Below, piece by piece: positions 1 through 6,801 of a DNA stretch of 7,660 bases. Both the position numbers and the translations under genes were made by a program. The DNA comes from Bdellovibrionales bacterium. GTDB taxonomy: Bacteria > Bdellovibrionota > UBA1018 > CAIPTA01. The stretch spans positions 1-7,660 of the forward strand of contig JAKFYM010000299.1 of NCBI GenBank assembly GCA_021730855.1, given 5' to 3'. The stretch's first letter is position 1. Each line of letters opens with the position of its first letter. The notes beneath the pieces were generated by a model. It did not search any database. It was not told the origin of the DNA and saw only the letters and a program-made list of their open reading frames with translations.

Positions 1-1028
1 AGCGTGAGCGAAAAGGTGACGGGGGTATTCTGTGGCACCTTGGTTTTGTCGGCCTCGAGCTTGAGCTGAAAGTTTCCCACGGCCCCGCTATAGTTGGCGG
101 GTCTTCCCGCTTCTGGCAGCGGCAGCACTTCCACCGTCACGTCCTGGCTGGCATGCTGGCCGGTGCGCAGGTCGAAGGATTGGAAAAAGGGATTGGTGGC
201 GTTGGAGGACACGTATTTTCCTCGTACCACGAGTTTGTCCACGGGGATCTTGCCGGGCTTCAGCGGGTAGAGGGCAAAGCGGCCGATAAAAAACCGGCGC
301 ATGAGCTCCCGGCCCACATACACTTCCTCGGGCTCGAACCGAGTGGCGAGCTCCATGTCTTCCTTCCAGAATCCATTGAAGGTGGGCCACTTCTGCACTT
401 CCACGGTGCGCACGTCCCCATAGTCGTACATAAAATATTCCACGAGGATGGCCTCGCCCACATACACTTTTTGTTTGCTCAGGTTGGCAAAGACGGTGAA
501 GTCGCTATTGAAACGGGAGGGCAGATTGTTGGCGTTGGGGCGAGTGGGAGAGCTGAGGGCATAGTTGGGCGCGGCGGGATTGGGGTCCTCTTCCTCAGGT
601 TCGGGAAAGTTAGCCGGCGGAACGGGGCTATTGTCGGGTAGTACTTTTACAGTCAGGTTCTCGGATTTGAGGGTCTGGTTTCCCACCTTCACTTGGATGT
701 CGCGAATCGGAAGGGCTCCGGCTTTTTTCGGCATCAGCACGAAAGTAAAGGCGGTGCTCTTGCTCATCACCTGCTTGCCGGAGGAATCCAGCACCACCAT
801 GGGGCGGCCGCTATAGTTGGGGCTGCTGCCTACCTGGGTAAAATCGGGAGCGTCAAAGGTAGGTTGGAAGACAGGCTGGTTCTGGACGGTTATCACTTCG
901 ATGCGCAGTTGCAGGCTGTCGTTTTCCGAAAGCGGATTGGGGGTGGTCACCACATTAACTTTGGGCGTGTCCTCCGCATGGGCCAGGGAGAAAAGGAAAA
1001 ATGCCAGGAGGCTACCAATCTTTATCAT
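1..1028 (-). CDS. batD: BatD family protein, N-terminal 342 residues (3' end beyond window)
   Basis: BatD is the large exported beta-rich, membrane-anchored partner of the VWA proteins BatA and BatB; its exact role is unknown. Residues 1-18 form a short signal peptide (MIKIGSLLAFFLFSLAHA, cleavage before E19). A first beta domain follows (about 23-131), with the BatD-typical stretch FVLMPKKAGALPIRDIQV at 96-113. Next come a Pro/Glu/Asn-rich linker (132-172), a second domain (174-305) with the family signature KVYVGEAILVEYFMYDYG and a GFWKEDME motif near 219-226, and the start of a third domain (from 316). BatD proteins usually run well beyond 400 residues and end in a C-terminal membrane segment, so that part lies outside the window. 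I chose ATG 1028 over ATG 1034 because AGGAG at 1040-1036 sits 7 nt from the former and only 1 nt from the latter. The gene overlaps the end of the BatB-BatC gene by 17 nt. Confidence 0.9.
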   Translation of the reverse strand, partial: MIKIGSLLAFFLFSLAHAEDTPKVNVVTTPNPLSENDSLQLRIEVITVQNQPVFQPTFDAPDFTQVGSSPNYSGRPMVVLDSSGKQVMSKSTAFTFVLMPKKAGALPIRDIQVKVGNQTLKSENLTVKVLPDNSPVPPANFPEPEEEDPNPAAPNYALSSPTRPNANNLPSRFNSDFTVFANLSKQKVYVGEAILVEYFMYDYGDVRTVEVQKWPTFNGFWKEDMELATRFEPEEVYVGRELMRRFFIGRFALYPLKPGKIPVDKLVVRGKYVSSNATNPFFQSFDLRTGQHASQDVTVEVLPLPEAGRPANYSGAVGNFQLKLEADKTKVPQNTPVTFSLT

Positions 1029-2925
1029 GTTCATTCTCCTCACTGCCCGCAGCGCCCTGTTTTTGTAAGAACTTCTTTTGTAGGACACCTTCTCTTTGTT
1101 TCAAAGTTTCCAATATCTGTTTGGCGTCCCCCTCGCTCAAATTGTCGCGTTCCTTGAAGGGCTGTTTGCCGCGTTTGGGCGGTAGCTTCTGCTTTTCTTC
1201 TTCTTCCTTTTTGCCGTCTTTCCCTTCCTGGTCCTTACCCTCTTTTTGGTCCTCTTTGTTTTCTTTGTCTTCCGGTTTTTCGCCCTCTTGGTCTTTTTTC
1301 TCGTCTCCGGATTTTCCATCCTTCTGGTCTTTGCCATCTTCTGACTTATCGGACTCTTTGGGCTTGCCATCCTTGCCCTGCTGATCGCCCTCTTCTTTTT
1401 TCTCTTCCTGGTTTTGCTGGTTCTGAGGATCCTGTTTCGGATCGGCCAATCGCGCCAGATTTTTTCTGGCGCTTTCCAGCACCTGCTGCTCGCTTTCGGA
1501 GAGAGAGGTTTTTTTCCCTAGTTCGCGGATCACGGAAGAGTAATTCGCACGGGCTTCGGCTTTTTTCCCTTCGAGGGCGTAGGAGCCCGCCACATTGTGT
1601 AGGGCAAGTGGGCGCTGCGGATTGTTTTTGTCTAGCAGACGAGCCAGCTGTTCACGGCCAGGTTCGTATTTTTTGTCTTCGATCAAATAGGTGCCGATAT
1701 TGTAGTTCAGCTCCGGAGAGTCGGGATTCTCGGCGAGCAATTCTTTCAAGCGATCGGCGGCTTCCGCGGGTTTTCCTTGCAAGGCAAGCTCATGGCTGGT
1801 TTCGGCAGCCTTGCGTTGGGCATCCCAGAAAATCTCCAAGGGCGAGGCTTGGGCGGGAAGGGACAAAAGCAAGGCGAGCAGGGAAGCGGCTTTTTTCTTA
1901 GGAGTGAAGCGCCCGAGTGGAGAGAAACAGAACAAAAGCAGGAGGAAGGCCACGAGCACAAAAGGCAGGAAGAGCTCTTCGTAGACGGTGGCTTTCACCA
2001 GGGCCGCGCTAGAGCGCTGTCTATCTTGGAGGCGTGCCAGAATATCCCGCACTTCGCCCTCATCGGTGGTGGCGAAATAGAACTGCCCGCCCCCGCGTTC
2101 GGCCACCTCTTGCAGGAGCTTGGGGTTCACCTTGCTCAGCACGGGATTTCCCGCGCGGTCGCGCTTATGCGCCAGCAGCTCCCCCTTTTCATTGCGCACG
2201 GGCAGGAGAGCTCCTTTCTCGGTGCCGATCGCGATCGAAAAGATAATTCCGCCCTGCTCACGGATTTCTTCCACGATCTCGAGATCAGGATTCTCTTGGT
2301 CTTCGCCATCGCTCAGGATCAGGAACACATTCGAGCGATTTTCCTCGCCCACGCTCTCTGCGCCCCTGGCCATGGCTTCCTTCGCCACCTGCAGGGCGCC
2401 CAGCAGGTTCGTGCCCTGGCCGGAGATGGTGGAGGTGTCCACGTTCTGCAAAAGGGTTTTTACGATTTCATAGTCGGCCGTGAGCGGGCTCAAGAGCACA
2501 GAAGAGCCGGCAAAAGCAATCACCCCGAGGCGATCGCCGGAGAGCAGCTCCGTTAGGTATTGCACGGTGCGCTTGGCTTTTTTCAAGCGGCTAGGGGGGA
2601 TGTCTTCGGCGTCCATGCTCTTGGAAACATCCAGGAGCACATAGATATCCATCGAGGCACCCGTCAGGGTTTCGATTTGGGGATTCGCTTGCGGGCGCGC
2701 GAGCGCGAGCACCAAACACAGCAGGGCGCTCCAGAAGGCCCCCTGTCGGCCTTTCTCCTTCAAGCCTTTGCGGGTTTGTAAAAGTTTGCGCAGGTTTTCT
2801 TCCGCCATGAGGAGGCGGAGCTTTGCCATGGCGCCTCGGCGAAAGCGGCGCAATAGCAAGGCCAGCGCCGGCAGTGCCAGGAGGAGCAAGAGGTATTCGG
2901 CTTGGGCAAAACGAAAATCGTGCAT
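1012..2925 (-). CDS. batB: Fused BatB-BatC: membrane VWA domain plus periplasmic TPR domain and charged tail
   Basis: This 637-residue protein joins two proteins that are often encoded separately. The BatB half has membrane segments at about 10-25 and 63-77. Its VWA domain (about 90-300) has a complete metal site: D99-x-S101-x-S103, T172 (GTNLLGAL) and D206 (LSDGED). A third membrane segment lies at about 318-336. The BatC half starts with a basic-hydrophobic stretch ending in a signal-peptidase-like AQA (343-360). TPR-like helices follow (366-470), then a Lys/Glu/Asp/Gln-rich low-complexity tail (about 495-580). It ends with an amphipathic helix (596-623, LSEGDAKQILETLKQRE) of the kind that ends many BatC proteins. 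The positive-inside rule suggests that the VWA and TPR parts both face the periplasm. ATG 2925 follows the batA stop by 1 nt and has no visible Shine-Dalgarno, so it is probably read by re-initiation. The BatB and BatC assignments are firm; the topology is inferred. Confidence 0.9.
   Translation of the reverse strand: MHDFRFAQAEYLLLLLALPALALLLRRFRRGAMAKLRLLMAEENLRKLLQTRKGLKEKGRQGAFWSALLCLVLALARPQANPQIETLTGASMDIYVLLDVSKSMDAEDIPPSRLKKAKRTVQYLTELLSGDRLGVIAFAGSSVLLSPLTADYEIVKTLLQNVDTSTISGQGTNLLGALQVAKEAMARGAESVGEENRSNVFLILSDGEDQENPDLEIVEEIREQGGIIFSIAIGTEKGALLPVRNEKGELLAHKRDRAGNPVLSKVNPKLLQEVAERGGGQFYFATTDEGEVRDILARLQDRQRSSAALVKATVYEELFLPFVLVAFLLLLFCFSPLGRFTPKKKAASLLALLLSLPAQASPLEIFWDAQRKAAETSHELALQGKPAEAADRLKELLAENPDSPELNYNIGTYLIEDKKYEPGREQLARLLDKNNPQRPLALHNVAGSYALEGKKAEARANYSSVIRELGKKTSLSESEQQVLESARKNLARLADPKQDPQNQQNQEEKKEEGDQQGKDGKPKESDKSEDGKDQKDGKSGDEKKDQEGEKPEDKENKEDQKEGKDQEGKDGKKEEEEKQKLPPKRGKQPFKERDNLSEGDAKQILETLKQREGVLQKKFLQKQGAAGSEENEHDKDW
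1036..1040 (-). promoter_or_regulatory. Ribosome binding site deciding the batD start
   Basis: AGGAG on the minus strand lies 7 nt upstream of ATG 1028 and only 1 nt upstream of ATG 1034. The spacing favours the second ATG and removes two residues from the signal peptide. The site lies inside the 3' end of the BatB-BatC gene, so ribosomes finishing that gene pass over it. Confidence 0.6.
1186..1440 (-). repeat. Low-complexity Lys/Glu/Asp/Gln/Gly-rich coding tract
   Basis: Residues of about 496-580 of the BatB-BatC protein consist almost only of K, E, D, Q, G, P, S and N, with recurring short units such as KDGK, KEGKDQEGK and KSEDGKDQKDGKSGDEK. The units are imperfect at the DNA level, so this is amino-acid low complexity rather than a clean tandem repeat. 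Such tails occur in other BatC/TPR proteins and are expected to be disordered. The tract creates spurious Ser/Phe-rich reading on the opposite strand. Confidence 0.75.
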
Positions 2926-2926
2926 A

Positions 2927-3928
2927 TTAATCTGGCAACACCCGGAAAATGGTTCTACTCAAAATTAAATCCAGCAAGAGGAACAAAAGCGCCAGCCACA
3001 GAAAGGGTTGGTAGTGCTCATTCCAGAGCACTCTGTCCTTAGTTTCCACCTTATTACGTTCGAGCTTATCGATTTCTGAGAACACCCGCTCGAGCGAGTC
3101 GTCGTCGGTGGCGCGAAAGAATTTCCCGCCCGTCTCTTCAGAGATTTTCATCAGGAGAGTGGGATTGATGCTGCTCGTGGTCTGCCGGTAGACCTTACGG
3201 GTGACTCCGAACACATTCACCATATCGGGCACATTCACGATTCCTTCTGTGCCCAAAGCAATGGCGTAGACCTTAATGCCATAACCGGCCGCGATATCGC
3301 CCGCCGTGAGCGGCGCGATCGCGCCCATATTATTGTCCCCGTCGGTCACGAGGATGATGATCCTGGTTTTTGCTTGGCTTTCCTTGAGGCGATTCACGGC
3401 GGTGGCAATCGCATCGCCAATGGCGGTGCCGTCCCTGAGTTGGTTCATGCGCGCAAGGTCTACCGAGCTCAGGAGGAACTCATAGTCGAGGGTGGGCGGG
3501 CAAAGCGTGATGCCTTCACCGGAAAACGCCAGGAACCCGATGCGATCGTCGGTGCGGCCAGCGATGAATTTTTTTACTGTCTCCTTGGCCACGTCCAGGC
3601 GATTTTTATCTAGCTCGCTCACGTCCTCGATTTGCATGCTTTGGGACACATCGAGAGCGATCATCACGTCGATGCCTTCGGCGAGGCGCCTAGTTTGCGA
3701 GGAGGACGATTGGGGTCGGGCCAACACCAAGGCGAGTGCCGCAAAAGCGATGGCTTTAAGTAGGAAAGGAATCCAGATAGGCCAAAGATTGTGCGTGCCT
3801 AGCTTCCAGTTGCGTTGGCTCACGGGAAACCAGAGGACTTTTGGTTTCGCGCGCGTCCGCAGTGAGAGCAGCAAGAAAAAAAGAGCCGGAAGGAAGAGCA
3901 ATAAAAAGAAAGGGTATTTGAGCGTCAC
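2927..3928 (-). CDS. batA: BatA: membrane-anchored VWA domain protein
   Basis: This 333-residue inner-membrane protein has the normal BatA size and layout. Two N-terminal membrane segments (about 5-23 and 50-70) end in the family motif LARPQ (69-73). A VWA domain follows (about 85-290), and a final membrane segment lies at about 308-326. The metal ion-dependent adhesion site is complete: D93-x-S95-x-S97 (ALDVSQSM), T168 (RDGTAIGDA) and D196 (VTDGDNN). In the family, BatA and BatB are paired VWA proteins thought to bind each other or envelope ligands in a metal-dependent way. The start is a GTG within a GTGA overlap with the upstream stop, supported by a strong AGGAGG 7 nt upstream. There is no other Met until residue 89, beyond both N-terminal membrane segments, so the GTG is well supported. 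Confidence 0.93.
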   Translation of the reverse strand: MTLKYPFFLLLFLPALFFLLLSLRTRAKPKVLWFPVSQRNWKLGTHNLWPIWIPFLLKAIAFAALALVLARPQSSSSQTRRLAEGIDVMIALDVSQSMQIEDVSELDKNRLDVAKETVKKFIAGRTDDRIGFLAFSGEGITLCPPTLDYEFLLSSVDLARMNQLRDGTAIGDAIATAVNRLKESQAKTRIIILVTDGDNNMGAIAPLTAGDIAAGYGIKVYAIALGTEGIVNVPDMVNVFGVTRKVYRQTTSSINPTLLMKISEETGGKFFRATDDDSLERVFSEIDKLERNKVETKDRVLWNEHYQPFLWLALLFLLLDLILSRTIFRVLPD

Positions 3929-4800
3929 TTCGCCCCCTCCTCTTCGGGTCCCTTATAGGTGGTTTCCACAAATTTCTGGGCGTCGAGCAATAGGCCGGGC
4001 ACCACGGTTAGGTCGAGGGTCTTCTTTCCGTAGCGCACTTCATCGATCTTGGCCAGAATGGCGGCCACGGTATCCACCTGATCTTTGGCACTTAGGCGAA
4101 GGCGCAGCTCCGACAAATACTCCCGGTCGGTCATATCACTCGAATCAAAATGAAAGTTTTGGTCGGAAAATTTGCGCAAAATGCTTGCGAGCTCAAAAGA
4201 GAATTTTTTCCACTCCTCTTGCTCCGGCGGCTTCTTGGCGCGGGCGAATTTTTGCAAAGCACGCAGAGCCTGCAGGGCCACGTATTTGTGCGTGCGTTTT
4301 CTTTCCGCACGGGCACGGTACTTTCTCCAGATGAATCTTCCTAGTAAGCCAAACAGGCCGGCCAACACGAGGCCGAGCAGCACCAACAGCAATACGTTCC
4401 AGCCGCCGAAAGCCACGGCCGGTAGGGTCCAGGGAGCGGCGGGATCAGACTGCACCGCCTGCACTTCGGTTTCCCCGAGCTGCGTTTGGGGGATCACAAA
4501 TTCTTGGCCGCTTGTTTCGTGCCGGATCGAAAAAGGCCCAGCATGCAGGGATCCTCCTTCGTGGAGGGTGGCCTCCAGTTTGAGCTGGGTGATATTTCCA
4601 TCCCCGGGCAAGAGCTCCAGCGAATCTAGGGCAATGGTAAATGTTCCCGAGGGCATCCACCCTTGGGTGTCCGTGCTCACTAGGATCCATTTGTCTCCAG
4701 GGCTGCCGATTTTTTCGTCCAGCGTGATCTCGAGCGGCACGAGATCGCCCACCTTGAGGGCATTCGCCGGGCGGTCAAGAGCGAGGATCGCGATCGTCAT
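3925..4800 (-). CDS. Bat-operon single-pass membrane protein with DUF4381-like C-terminal domain
   Basis: This protein has 291 residues. Residues 1-125 look beta-rich and carry acidic patches. Residues about 133-157 form one strong membrane segment (GGWNVLLLVLLGLVLAGLFG), followed at once by a basic stretch (RKYRARAERKRTHKY) that should keep the tail in the cytoplasm. The helical tail (170-285) has the pattern found in small Bat-operon proteins such as DUF4381: LxxLxxF, FSFELASILRKF, then DMTDREYLSEL and DEVRYGKK. Its place between DUF58 and batA is where such a gene usually sits. The DUF4381 match is by pattern, not by a profile search, and the function is unknown. ATG 4800 forms an ATGA overlap with the DUF58 stop. 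The frame stays open upstream to 5067, but that stretch is Arg/Pro/Gly-rich, overlaps DUF58 and lacks any signal sequence, so I did not use it. The absence of a signal peptide before the N-terminal domain is odd. Confidence 0.82.
   Translation of the reverse strand: MTIAILALDRPANALKVGDLVPLEITLDEKIGSPGDKWILVSTDTQGWMPSGTFTIALDSLELLPGDGNITQLKLEATLHEGGSLHAGPFSIRHETSGQEFVIPQTQLGETEVQAVQSDPAAPWTLPAVAFGGWNVLLLVLLGLVLAGLFGLLGRFIWRKYRARAERKRTHKYVALQALRALQKFARAKKPPEQEEWKKFSFELASILRKFSDQNFHFDSSDMTDREYLSELRLRLSAKDQVDTVAAILAKIDEVRYGKKTLDLTVVPGLLLDAQKFVETTYKGPEEEGAK
3936..3941 (-). promoter_or_regulatory. Strong ribosome binding site for the GTG start of batA
   Basis: AGGAGG on the minus strand lies 7 nt before the GTG at 3928-3926, inside the last codons of the preceding gene. 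It is the best Shine-Dalgarno in the operon. It supports the non-ATG start and may give BatA extra translation relative to its neighbours. Confidence 0.65.
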
Positions 4801-5759
4801 CGTCTCTTTCCCCCGCGCGAGCGAAAGAATTGGTGCAGCACCTTCGCCGCCTCCGCCTGGGTGGGGAGATCCAGCAGCGAGGCTCCGCTTTTGCGCAGGA
4901 TCTGGTTGGCTTTTTCCCGAAAGGCATTCTGCGAGCGGGCGTATTCTTTGCGCACGCTCGCAGAGGAGGTGGCGAGCAGCGCTGATTCCCCGGTTTCTGG
5001 ATCCTCCACTTGGAGCAGGCCCACATTCGGTAGCTCGCAGTCGCGGGGATCCAGGGCGCGCAGGCAAATCAAGTCATGCTTGCGGGCGAGGATCTCCACC
5101 TTGCGCTTGTCAAAGGAGGTGAAAAAATCGCTAGAGAGCACGATCACGCTTCCTTGCTTGAGCATCGAGGCGAGGAAGTCGAGGGCGGCATTCATGTTCG
5201 AGCGCGGAGAGGCAGGCTCGAAGGTGAGGATTTCATCGATCACGCGCAGGATATGTTTGCGGCCTTTTTTGGGCGGCACAAAACGCTCCACCACATCGCT
5301 GAAAAGCAGCAGTCCCACCCGGTCATTGTTGGAAATCGCGGAGAAGCCCATACAGGCCAGAGCAATTGCCATGGCTTCGCGCTTGGAGCGGCCGGTGCTG
5401 CCGAATCTCCCGGAAGCGCTCACGTCCACCACAAAGAGGATATTGAGCTCGCGCTCCTCTTCGAAGGTCTTGATATAGGTGTCTTGCATACGCGCGGAGG
5501 TGCGCCAGTCGATGTGGCGAATGTCGTCCCCATATTGGTAGATGCGCGAATCGGAATACTGCATGCCCTGGCCTTTGAAGCGCGATTTGTAGTCGCCGCT
5601 CAGGAGCGTAGACATCTTGCGTTTGGTGACGAGCTCCACGCCCTTCACTTGTTTGGCCACCTCACTGAGCGGAGCACGGCCGGAAGCACGGATTTCTTCG
5701 TCCTGGGACTGCAGCGATTTTTTCCCTGCTTGGGACTTTTTAGGGGACTTCCACCACAT
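4797..5759 (-). CDS. DUF58 domain protein (VWA-like fold)
   Basis: This 320-residue protein has no membrane segment and is probably cytoplasmic. It carries the DUF58 hallmark at about 65-90: GxGMQYSDSRIYQYGDD and then IRHIDWRTSAR. The VWA-like part follows. The metal-site motif is D112-x-S114-x-S116 (VVDVSASG), S187 stands where Thr is more usual (RSNMNAAL), and D211 is in VLSSDFF. DUF58 proteins are almost always encoded next to a MoxR ATPase and are expected to be its direct VWA partner, though the substrate is unknown. The N-terminal 30 residues are Lys/Ser/Gln-rich and poorly conserved in character. ATG 5759 overlaps the MoxR gene by 20 nt. An AGGA at 5772-5769, 9 nt upstream, supports this start. 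The family call is firm. Confidence 0.94.
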   Translation of the reverse strand: MWWKSPKKSQAGKKSLQSQDEEIRASGRAPLSEVAKQVKGVELVTKRKMSTLLSGDYKSRFKGQGMQYSDSRIYQYGDDIRHIDWRTSARMQDTYIKTFEEERELNILFVVDVSASGRFGSTGRSKREAMAIALACMGFSAISNNDRVGLLLFSDVVERFVPPKKGRKHILRVIDEILTFEPASPRSNMNAALDFLASMLKQGSVIVLSSDFFTSFDKRKVEILARKHDLICLRALDPRDCELPNVGLLQVEDPETGESALLATSSASVRKEYARSQNAFREKANQILRKSGASLLDLPTQAEAAKVLHQFFRSRGGKRR

Positions 5760-6723
5760 CGAGGATTTTCCTAATTACGGACTCGGGCGTGATGTCGTTG
5801 GCTTCTGCTTCGTAGGTGAGGATCAGGCGGTGTCGGAGGATATCGTAACAAACTGCTTTCACGTCGTCGGGGCTCACGTAGGCTCGGCCCGCAAGGAAGG
5901 CCGAAGCGCGGGAGGCGCGGGCCAGGGCGATGGTCGCGCGGGGCGACGCTCCTACCTGGATGAAGGATTTCAGCTCACTTAGGCCCTTTTTTTCGGGATA
6001 GCGGGAGGTGAAGACGATGTTCAAGATATAGTCTTTGAGCTTTTCATCGAGATAAATGCGTGAGCAGAGAACTTTTGACTCCTGTAGGGCCCGTGGCAGT
6101 ACTTTTTTCGAAACCTTCGGGGGCTCGAGGGCGCTCATGCGATCCAGAATTAATTTTTCTTCGGTTTGCGAGGGATAGGGCACCTTCACTTTAAAGAGAA
6201 AACGATCGAGCTGGGCTTCCGGCAGTTGGTAGGTGCCCTCTTGTTCGATCGGATTCTGCGTGGCGAGCACAATGAAAGGGTCGGGCAGAGGGAAGGTGGT
6301 TTCTCCTAAGGTCACTTGGTGCTCAGCCATCGCCTCGAGCAGGGCGGATTGCACCTTAGCCGGAGCGCGGTTGATTTCATCGGCCAGGACAATATTGGAA
6401 AAGATTGGGCCCTGCTTGGCGAAGAACTCCCCTGTCTTTTGATTGTAAATCATGCTGCCCACAAGATCGGAGGGCAGGAGGTCGGGGGTAAACTGGATGC
6501 GGTTAAAAGAAAGGTCCATCACGCTGGCAAAGGTCTTCACCGCGAGGGTCTTGGCCAGGCCGGGGAGGCCTTCGAGCAGGATGTGTCCGTCGCAAAGGAA
6601 GGCCAGGAGGATTTTTTCCATCATCCCTTTTTGGCCCACCACCACTTTTTCGCATTCTTTGAGGATCTCGGCGAGGGTAGCGCTTTTTTGTTTTACTGCG
6701 TCCTGAAATTCCGCTTCTTGCAT
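5740..6723 (-). CDS. MoxR-family AAA+ ATPase
   Basis: This 327-residue cytoplasmic AAA+ ATPase has the typical full MoxR length. Walker A is GLPGLAKT (52-59), Walker B with the catalytic acids is VLADEIN (112-118, D115 and E116), sensor 1 is ATQNP (154-158), LDRF lies at 172-175, and sensor 2 is in GASPRAT (258-264, R262). The MoxR signatures EGTYQLPEAQLDRF and QVGASPRA are also present. MoxR proteins act as ATP-driven chaperones that remodel or insert metals into partners, commonly through VWA-domain proteins; here the partners would be DUF58 and perhaps BatA/BatB. It is the first gene of the operon. The start at 6723 has only a weak AGG upstream, but the sequence upstream is the intergenic region and no better start is seen. 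Confidence 0.96.
   Translation of the reverse strand: MQEAEFQDAVKQKSATLAEILKECEKVVVGQKGMMEKILLAFLCDGHILLEGLPGLAKTLAVKTFASVMDLSFNRIQFTPDLLPSDLVGSMIYNQKTGEFFAKQGPIFSNIVLADEINRAPAKVQSALLEAMAEHQVTLGETTFPLPDPFIVLATQNPIEQEGTYQLPEAQLDRFLFKVKVPYPSQTEEKLILDRMSALEPPKVSKKVLPRALQESKVLCSRIYLDEKLKDYILNIVFTSRYPEKKGLSELKSFIQVGASPRATIALARASRASAFLAGRAYVSPDDVKAVCYDILRHRLILTYEAEANDITPESVIRKILDVVEVP
5769..5772 (-). promoter_or_regulatory. Ribosome binding site for the DUF58 gene
   Basis: AGGA on the minus strand is 9 nt before ATG 5759 and lies within the last codons of the MoxR gene. It supports the 20-nt overlap of the two genes over an internal, shorter start for DUF58. Confidence 0.45.
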
Positions 6724-6801
6724 ATGCCTGCGATGATAACAAATGGTTCCGTTTTTGCTCTAGCGCTTTTCCGTCGAACACAGAAACAAAAGGAGCGAAG
6801 G
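6724..6801. promoter_or_regulatory. Divergent intergenic region, presumed promoters for the bat operon and the lipoprotein gene
   Basis: This 78-bp gap lies between the diverging MoxR and lipoprotein genes and is the only sizeable non-coding DNA in the window, so both promoters should lie here or inside the opposing 5' ends. For the minus strand, TATCAT (6738-6733) resembles a -10 hexamer, but no good -35 lies 16-18 nt upstream and the leader would be very short. No convincing plus-strand -10/-35 pair is visible. The promoter role is inferred from gene layout, not from clear motifs. Confidence 0.4.
6791..6795 (+). promoter_or_regulatory. Ribosome binding site for the lipoprotein gene
   Basis: AGGAG lies 6 nt before ATG 6802. 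It decides the start against the long open frame that runs upstream antisense to the MoxR gene, and it places the lipoprotein signal exactly at the N-terminus. Confidence 0.65.

Noticed and set aside
153..641. 162-codon plus-strand frame, Gly/His-rich
   Set aside because: It is antisense to batD, whose signal peptide, family motifs and ribosome binding site are clear on the minus strand.
1001..1384. Ser/Phe/Pro/Leu-rich 127-codon plus-strand frame that looks like a repetitive secreted protein
   Set aside because: It is the antisense image of the Lys/Glu/Asp-rich tail of BatB-BatC (complement of AAG/GAG/GAC codons).
1891..1899. AAGAAAAAA run at the BatB/BatC junction, as a possible programmed frameshift or a sequencing-error site that created the fusion
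   Set aside because: The six-A run is not in the canonical A-AAA-AAG phase, and the zero frame encodes sensible BatB before it and BatC after it. The +1 frame stays open to about 1746 but gives a Cys/Pro-rich product. A homopolymer error cannot be fully excluded without reads.
1777..2556. 259-codon open frame on the plus strand
   Set aside because: It is antisense to the VWA domain of BatB-BatC, whose metal-site motifs prove the minus strand. The translation is His/Gln/Gly-rich with no recognisable domain.
4801..5067. 89-residue upstream extension of the DUF4381-like protein
   Set aside because: It lies wholly within the DUF58 gene in another frame, has a low-quality Arg/Pro/Gly-rich composition, and the ATGA overlap at 4800 is a typical operon junction.
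4172..5122. 316-codon open frame on the plus strand
   Set aside because: It overlaps the DUF58 and DUF4381-like genes on the other strand. The translation is Ser/Arg/Pro-rich and looks like a shadow of G+C-biased codons.
5076..5774. 232-codon plus-strand frame
   Set aside because: It is antisense to the DUF58 gene with its GDD and IDW motifs. The translation has no domain and is His/Gly/Ala-rich.
6316..6801. N-terminal extension of the lipoprotein frame, giving 281 residues from ATG 6316
   Set aside because: The extension is antisense to the MoxR gene. AGGAG and a perfectly placed lipoprotein signal mark ATG 6802 as the start.
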